A stretch of 64,000 nt of DNA from Dasypus novemcinctus (lineage: Eukaryota > Chordata > Mammalia > Cingulata > Dasypodidae): the NCBI RefSeq assembly GCF_030445035.2, contig NC_080698.1, positions 6,372,038 through 6,436,037 on the forward strand. The letters run 5' to 3'. A program made the position numbers and the translations under genes. The notes beneath the pieces were generated by a model that did no database searches, was not told the origin of the DNA, and was given only the letters and a program-made list of their open reading frames with translations. Of the stretch, positions 57,220 through 64,000 are shown piece after piece. Each line of letters begins with the position of its first letter. Position 1 is the first letter of the stretch.

Positions 57220-58145
57220 CTGCCAGTCCATCTCTGCCCTCCTCCGAATTTCACCTTTATAATGCCCTGGTTTATCCTCTTCCTTCCCTGCTTGGTCTCC
57301 AGTTCCATCATGTTGACCTATAGGATCAAGCCCACATTTCTTAGGCATCTGTGTTCTAACCTTTTCATAATCCAGCCCCTAAGATTATTTGCGAAGACTG
57401 TCTAATTTTTTTTTTTGTTTCTCTCTTCATCAGATTTGGCTCTCCCTCTTCCATCTTCGAGTTCGGGCTTATTTTAAGATGCTTTTACCCTGAATGCCTT
57501 CTTTTCTCCCCTCAGTATTCAGCATCTACATTTATGGTGGAGCTGTGATAGCTCAGGTTTTTTAGTTAGGACAGACTTGTATTCAAACCCTGACCTTGGT
57601 CCTTGCTTTCTAACCTTGGGCATGTTCCTTAACCTTTCAGTGTCTTTTTCACCTGTAAAGTGGGAATGTTCATAATCTCAGGATTTTTGTAAGGGTTGAA
57701 GGGAGAGTGTACCTTCACAGAGGCCCGCCTTTTGAGAAGCCTTTTTTTTCTTCCCACATCTCTCCCTTTCCTGAGCCCCGCCCCTAGTCTTTTTGAAAGC
57801 CAGAGTTTAATTCAAAGTGAAAAATATTGCCACAGAGACTTCTACACCAAATGTCAACATGATTTATACGTTCTATCTCTTAGGACTGATTTACAGTGTA
57901 TTTACTGTCTCCTGGATAAGAGGACTGAAAACTAGAATGATCCGTCTGTAGCACTTTTTTAACCACTCATTTTGCTACTGAGAAATGATGACATCATTGT
58001 GTATACTTTATTTCTCCAACTAGATTACAAATTTCTGGAACACATTAGAAACACCTTAATATTTATGTCTTCTCTAGTCTGCCTCAGTACCTACCATAAA
58101 GCCTTGTGCAAAGTAGCTCCTCAGTGAATCACTTGAGTAAATGAA
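57220..58145 (+). mobile_element. L2 LINE remnant with a MIR inside
   Basis: 'aggatcaagcccacatttcttaggcatctgtgttctaacc' and the end 'agattacaaatttctggaacacattagaaacacc...cttgtgcaaagtagctcctcagtgaatcacttgagtaaatg' follow the L2 3' pattern on either side of a MIR. Confidence 0.6.
57539..57705 (+). mobile_element. MIR SINE
   Basis: 'gtattcaaaccctgaccttgg...accttgggcatgttccttaacctttcagtgtc...cacctgtaaagtggg' is a recognisable MIR. Confidence 0.75.
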
Positions 58146-58249
58146 AAGAACTTTCCAGTATAGGACACCTGCCCAAACACTTCTAAGAGAACAGCCTGGG
58201 GTAATTTAGAATGTATTATTTTGAAGCAGTGGCAGCTTAAGCCATTTCA

Positions 58250-58440
58250 TGGGTATTATTGTTTTCCTGATACCTCTGTGAGGTTGTGGGTCAATATATA
58301 TTTTCCATCATTGTTGAAGATGGGCAAATAATTGCCCTTGGCCACAACAAGTCATGGCAGAGCTGGCCTTGGAACACAACTGACCTGGAGGCTGGCCATC
58401 TTTCCATTACACCGCATTATTCCACTTACCTTCTTTTCTC
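58250..58440 (-). mobile_element. Probable MIR, antisense
   Basis: 'gccacaacaagtcatggcagagctggccttggaacac' and 'ccatctttccattacaccgcattattcc' fit MIR read on the - strand. Confidence 0.55.
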
Positions 58441-59738
58441 TTATCATGTTGCGTTCACCCGAGTCCTTAGACTTGTCAGGTGTATAAGTGAATGACTTAT
58501 AACTGAAAACAGTTGACATATCCATGTGAACTGTGGATTTTAATTATAATAGCCACTTGTAAATATCCTATTTTGAGACCCCTTTTTGCTTTTTAAATCA
58601 TTCGTGTAAGCATGGATAATGTCAGACGATGATAAATTTGAAATCACAAAATAATTGGAACAGAAACACCTATTTTGTGAAAATTTAAAGCAGTTTTTTT
58701 TTCCTTTCCTTCAGAAGATTAGCTGAAACCAGGTGTGAAGCAGGGAATCCTTTAGATATTGCATCAGGCTACAGTGTGCCTCTGAAGATATACCTCCTTT
58801 GGAACTTGTCTTTCTTGAAAAGATTGTCATAGCTTTGAGGTCAGTGAGGGCAGATGTGATGTAATCCACAGAAGAGGTGTAAGCCAGGCTCTGTTAAGGC
58901 ATGTGTAGTCTCTCCAGTACATGTGGAGCAAAGGGTGTCGGGAACCTAAGGTTATCCTCATGAATTTGGGATTTATATGGAGAGCATTAAGGTGTGCTGG
59001 AGGCTGGGTGAGGGCTGGGTGCAGTGCTGAGCTGCATCAGAAATCTGCACATGATTGGTGTGTTCCTTTTAAATGCAGGTTCCAGAGTCCCACCTTCCAG
59101 TGGAAGTCTTTGCACCCTGTAGGGTGTTTTAGGGGTGGGAGCAACTGAGTGAGGACCAGAGCATTCTTTGGGGGGAGGGGGGAAATATTGAACATTGTGC
59201 TGTAAGTTAGTGTCAGATGAGGTAAAATTTGGACCTGGTGTTATTGGGGAGAATGGGTCTTAGGGTATACAGGGAGGGAGAAGTGGGTGGGACCTTGGGG
59301 TTTTGAGGAAGTGAATAGAAGTCCATTGGCTTTCTAGAAACACCAATTATACCAAAAATACTAAAATTTAATACAAACCATATATACCAGCTGATGTTGT
59401 TGGGGTGGGCCTGGGTGTTTCTGCTGAACCTGAGGGCTGGAGGGGAGGCCCCTGGAAGACCCTCGGAGTGAGAGGCTACGGGAGGCAGGGTAAGAGTGGC
59501 CCTGGGAACAGTGTCAAGCCTCCCAGGACCCTTGAGTTTTTTCTTTTTTCTTGTAAAACCTAGTAAAATTGTATGCTTGGATGTTTTCAGCCAGAGATAT
59601 ATATTAATTTTTATCATTAAGACCTTCATTTAACTTTTTATGTAAGATTTTTGAGGAAATATATTCTTATTATAACTTTCTGATTTGACTGTCACAGTGC
59701 TTACCCATCTTTTTGAGATGGGTTAAAATATGTTGTGA

Positions 59739-61371
59739 GTTACAAATGTCAACTGACGGAGTGCTGAGTTCCTACCCAGGGAAGCTCTGTCACATTCCCC
59801 AATGGAACAGCAATAATCCCCCAAGTGCAATGGCAAAGACCAACAAGGAAGGATGGTCCAATAATGAGCCCTTGATACTGATAACTATCTATGAGCCTAT
59901 GTGCCTACAATATGCACTCGGCTTAGAGCTGCAGAGTGCCTAAGAGTTACGTCCTGAGAGCCTCCATGTTGCTCAAATGTGGCCACTCTCTAAGCCAAAC
60001 TCAGCATATAAATGCATTACCTTCCCCCCAGTGTGGGACATGACTCCCAGGGATGAGCCTCCCTGGTCCCAAGGGATTACTCCCAATTACTACCAGCATT
60101 ACTAATGGGTGATGCAACTAGAAAGAGACCTTGAGTAAAAGGTTCAACTCAGACCAGCAGAATATCTCAGCCTACATGTAGGATCATGTGTTAAAAACTG
60201 CTTTTTGACCTTGAATAAAAGGGGGAAATGGCAAAGACAAATGAGTTTATATGGCTAAGAGTCTTCAAAAAAGAGTTGGGAAGTCATCAGAGGTCGCGCT
60301 TACGCACGCCTCACCAGGACCCCAGAAAAAACCAAAGTAGATACAACCCTAGGTACTGGTTCACCGAAGGCTATGGAGACCCACAGGGTATACGGTCATG
60401 GCAGATGGATTTGGAGTTCTGTGCCGTGTAGAGGGCCCTTCTTTGAAATTTGTACTCCTGAGTGTGGTGGAGCTGGACTCAGATGTCACCTTTCTACACA
60501 AGCTTCTTCTGTCACTTTTACTGAACCTGTGGTTGGCGCTAGGGTTGGTGCATACTCAGGAGACTTGAATCTCTGGACTGCCCATGTGCCAGCTGGGCCC
60601 CGAGCCTCAGCAGAGTTGTAACTCCTCTCTGGCTCGTTGGACTTACCCAGGTCAGCTAACAGGGAGGTGAAGATGGTCATCCACCACACCAGGGAATCAA
60701 GAGTGCCTACAACTGCAAGCAGAGGAATTGCATCCATCATCCATGTGGAATCTAAGCCCCCTCTTGATCTAGAGGTGGAGAGGACACCACCATCCCGGGG
60801 TCCACAGGGTGGAGGAATAAAATATGGATTAGAGTGGACTTACTGATATTCTACTATAAAACTATTATGACTAGTAATAGAAGAAATTGTAGCATTGAGG
60901 TGGAGAAAGTGACCACAGTAGTTGCTGAGGGCAGACAGAGGGAAGAAGAGATGTGATGTGGGGGCATTTTTGGGACTTTGAGTTGTCCTAAATGATATTG
61001 CAGGATCAGATGTTGGACTTTATATATCCTACCTTAACCTACTGAATGTACTGGGGGAGAGTGTGAACTACAGGGTAAATTATTATCCGGTGCAGCAGTG
61101 CCCCAAAATGTGTTCACCGAGTGTGGTGAGTGTACCACAATGATGGGGGAGGTTGTTTGTGTGGCAGGAGTGAGGTGGGGTGGTGGGGGGCGCGGGAACC
61201 TCTTATGTGCTTTAATCTAACATTTTTTGTGGTGTATATATCTTCAAAAAATACAATTTGCAAACATGATGGGTGTGGGAGAGTCAAGAGTGGGTTATAT
61301 GGGAACCTCATGTTTTTTAATGTAATGTTCGTTGTGATCTATTACCTTTAATTTAAAGAAGTAAAGAAAAA
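59739..61371 (+). mobile_element. L1-like 5'-truncated element, older subfamily, non-coding
   Basis: It is 1.6 kb with no reading frame of note and an A-rich tail (aaagaagtaaagaaaaaaa). It is flanked by aatatgttgtgag / aaatgttgtgaat (59726 and 61372). The body aligns by eye with the - strand of 34262-36200. Its last 200 bases differ more from the other copies, marking a separate subfamily. Confidence 0.7.
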
Positions 61372-63214
61372 AAATGTTGTGAATGTTCCATGAGCAAAAA
61401 ACCCCACATTTTTAGCTACTAGAAAATTAGAAAATCATACTGTTGATAGTGAATGAAGATAAAAGCAGTGTCAGATATTTATATTATGTTGTATTACTTT
61501 GCTTTTTTTGGTATTTAACATGGGCAGTTTATTTTAAAAGCATGCTAAGGAGTTATACCAGGTGATTAAAAGTTTAAATGCCTTTAATTAAGTATAATGC
61601 CCAGAATTGCCTTTGTTGAATTTAATTTTTATTCTTACCTATGATTTTTTTTTCTTTCATAACCCAGACTTTGGCAGCAGTAATCCCTTTTAAAAAGCAA
61701 AATGGTCAACTTAAGGTAGACAGTATAGGAAGGAATTGTTAAGTATTATGCTATTTTGTATATTCCCCAAATTAAGTGTCATCTTAATAGAAACCAGAAT
61801 TCTGGATTGATTTTTGAATCTCTTGGTCTTTGAAGAAGCTTAGTAGTTTCTTGTTCGTTTAGTTAACAGTTGATGCCTTTTGGATTCTGATCACTTCAGC
61901 AAATAGTTTATGTAGGATCAGAAGTCCCTTTTATTACATAGTACAGTATTACTTTGAACCATGGATTTCTGCTATCAATAGCATAGTTAATGACCAAATA
62001 ATCTTGGATGGAATCTCCTTAATTTCTAAAATCTGTTTTACAAAATAAGTAATGTGGTAGGGTTTTTATGGAAATGGGGGACATCACAGGGTTTGAGAGC
62101 CATTCTTTTTACAATAGAGGATTTTTTCCCTAGATAGAAAATTGTTCTTTTTGATTATCATTTAGTCTTCTGTCTTGGTTTCCATGAAGTTCATCGGTTT
62201 CCATGCATTTATTACATTGAGAACTCAAGATAGCCATATGGACTGGTTAATTTTTAAAATCTCCAGGCAGTACCTGACTTGGGTAAAACTTTGTGGACTT
62301 TCGAATCAAAGAACATACTGTTTCCTCTAAACTCTTTTATTAGTTACAGCATAAACATAAATCCAGTTTAAAACTTGACTTGTCAAGGTCTTTCCTTGGC
62401 TAGGAGAGAGGAAAACAATTTTTAAAATTCTGAATACTGTTTTAGTGAGCCAAAGAAAACATTAGTTAAGAACCATACACAAACAAGTTACTGTGTTTGC
62501 TTAAACATAGTCCCTAACAAAATTGGTTGAGCTTTTGCTATCTTCTGTTGTGGGAAATGCCAAAAAGAATGGATTAAGTGCAGAGTCCTTTTATGTGGAA
62601 ACTTTGTTGTCTGTCTGCTCGAGATTTAAAAACAAAAACAGCAACACACAGCTAAAATTACACCACTGGGTATTTACTCCAGTGTCCCCTGAGTGTTTCT
62701 AAATGTTAGAGAGTTGAAGGTAATTATCCCTGCTCTTGAAGTGAGGCTTGGAGAGCATAAAACTAATAGAATAAAATATAATACAAACCAAATATACTTC
62801 AGGTCAGTATCAAGGCCACTTAAAAAGAGGTGGTAAGTGGAAGGAGGGAAGGGAGAAGAGGACACTGAAGGGCTAGTGAGTGCCTGTGCGTTGGGGAGAC
62901 ACACTGCAGCTTGTTCTGAGTGAGGTCCTGAGTGCGGTGCTTACAGTTACTGCCCTGGGAACAGTTGATGAGTGCTGCCCCAGTTCACGTCTTCAAGCCT
63001 GGAGGAACCGTTTGCAGGGATGGTCCATGAATTCACCTGGAGGCAGCACCTCTCCAAGGGGTAAGGTCAAGCAAAGGCCCAGAGTCCTTGGGCTAGAATT
63101 CTCCCCCTTGATCCATAATCACTCTTATTTTTGTAATGTGTTATTTTAATACATTTTTAAAACTTAGCCTTTTATTTTAATGTAATATATATGTGTGGTT
63201 TAAAAGTAAACAGT

Positions 63215-63611
63215 GGGGAAGCAGCCGTGGCTCAATCAGTTGGGCTCCCATCTGCCATATGGGGGGCCCTGGGTTTGCGTGCCGGGGCCTCCTGGTGAAG
63301 GCAGGCTCTCCCACGTGCTGTGGAGCGCCACCGGCCTGGGTGCGGCAGAGTGCTGCTTCCCTGGACACTCCGAGGAGAGCCGACTCAGCTAGGTGATGCA
63401 ACAGAAAAGTGAGACAAGCAAAAATGCCGGAGAGCGGCAGCGAATGGACACAGAGAACAGACAGCAAGCAAGCCGCAAGGGGAGGGGGGAATAAATAAAA
63501 ATAAATACAGACAGAGAAGAACGCACAGAGAATGGGCACAGAGAGCAGACAGCAAGCAAAAAAAAAAAAGCCGCAGGGGGGTGGGGGAGGAGGGGATTTA
63601 AAAAAAAGAAA
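63215..63611 (+). mobile_element. DAS SINE, divergent variant
   Basis: Head ggggaagcagccgtggctc with a middle part unlike DAS-III ('ggtgaaggcaggctctccc'). Its tail module (gaatggacacagagaacagacagcaagc) is duplicated (63444 and 63531). Confidence 0.8.
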
Positions 63612-64000
63612 ACCGTACAATGAACCGTACAATGAAAGAGAGTTCCTTTCTGCACTCCCAGTTGCCACTGCCCTAGAGCCATTTACTTTCAAATTTTTAA
63701 GCAGATCTTCTGGTGTTTACTCCATACTACTGAATAATTCACCATTTATACTGCTGTTTCCTCTTGTTTTTTAAGGTTTACGTCATCTGATGACTTACTC
63801 CTTTTGGAAGATAAGGATTTAGTTTTTCTAATTCTTTCCCTTCCTCTCCTCTCAAATCACAGAAAATTTTCAGATTTACATTGTTTTGGTTCTGTAAATA
63901 CGGTTCAAGGGAAGCCATGCAGTATATTATAATCACAATTCCTCAGAAAAATTTTTTCCCCCAGAGTTAAAAAGTGTCTTGGTTCTCTTTATTTGCTTGA

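Larger units (their letters stand above)
55062..64000 (+). other. SACM1L: SACM1L intron 1 (incomplete)
   Basis: The intron opens with gtgagt. Its first 400 bases are CpG island. It then becomes AT-rich with few young repeats: L2-like (57220-58145) with a MIR inside, an antisense MIR-like fragment (58250-58440), an L1-like element (59739-61371) and a SINE (63215-63611). In 55450-57200, 58450-59700, 61400-63200 and 63620-64000 I see no coding signal. Confidence 0.8.

Noticed and set aside
55100-64000. Search for SACM1L exon 2
   Set aside because: I looked for codons of HITPEKFYVEA with an acceptor and a compatible phase and found none; the exon probably lies beyond the window.
1-64000. CRISPR arrays, operons or phage-type systems
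   Set aside because: The tandem repeats lack unique spacers of constant length, and the whole window is mammalian intron and intergenic DNA.

Overview
The window is mammalian genomic DNA, almost certainly from an armadillo (Dasypus or a close relative). It is packed with about 21 copies of tRNA-derived SINEs whose head ('gggaagcggacttggccc', then a B-box-like 'ggttcaaaccc') is that of the DAS SINEs known from armadillos. These lie beside ancient eutherian repeats (L1M, L2, MIR, MER5-type, MLT1-type). No prokaryotic feature is present.

The locus is the LIMD1 - tRNA-Arg(ACG) - SACM1L neighbourhood (human 3p21.31). Bases 1-51.6 kb are the 3' part of LIMD1 on the + strand: the end of intron 1, then seven coding exons (8311-8412, 31443-31510, 41284-41346, 45499-45629, 46101-46152, 46905-46973, 48080-48217) that splice in frame to 206 residues carrying three intact LIM domains, and a 3' UTR of about 3.4 kb ending near an AATAAA at 51579. 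The large first coding exon lies upstream of the window. The zinc ligands, splice sites and frames are all intact.

A roughly 2.9-kb intergenic stretch with old LTR remnants follows. Then comes a tRNA-Arg(ACG) gene on the - strand (54504-54576) and, 450 bp away in the opposite direction, the CpG-island promoter and first coding exon of SACM1L (ATG at 55027). The last 9 kb are SACM1L intron 1; I found no second exon before the window ends.

By region: 1-8.3 kb is SINEs, a 33-bp minisatellite and a class I ERV remnant with a tRNA-Arg primer site. 8.4-31.4 kb is intron 2, with serial SINE insertions, an inverted L1 and two minisatellites. 31.5-41.3 kb is intron 3, holding a degraded ERVL-type provirus (33406-39309) that itself contains an L1-like element and a SINE. 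41.3-48.1 kb is four shorter introns. 55-64 kb is SACM1L intron 1, with L2, MIR, an L1-like element and one SINE.

I found no new protein-coding system. The items most worth a second look are the nested retroelement histories that can be read from target-site duplications, an armadillo-lineage L1-like family with at least 1.6 kb of non-coding 3' sequence, the tRNA/SACM1L head-to-head promoter with a (GGC)12 tract abutting the start codon, and an ERV primer site that matches the local tRNA-Arg gene exactly over 18 bases.
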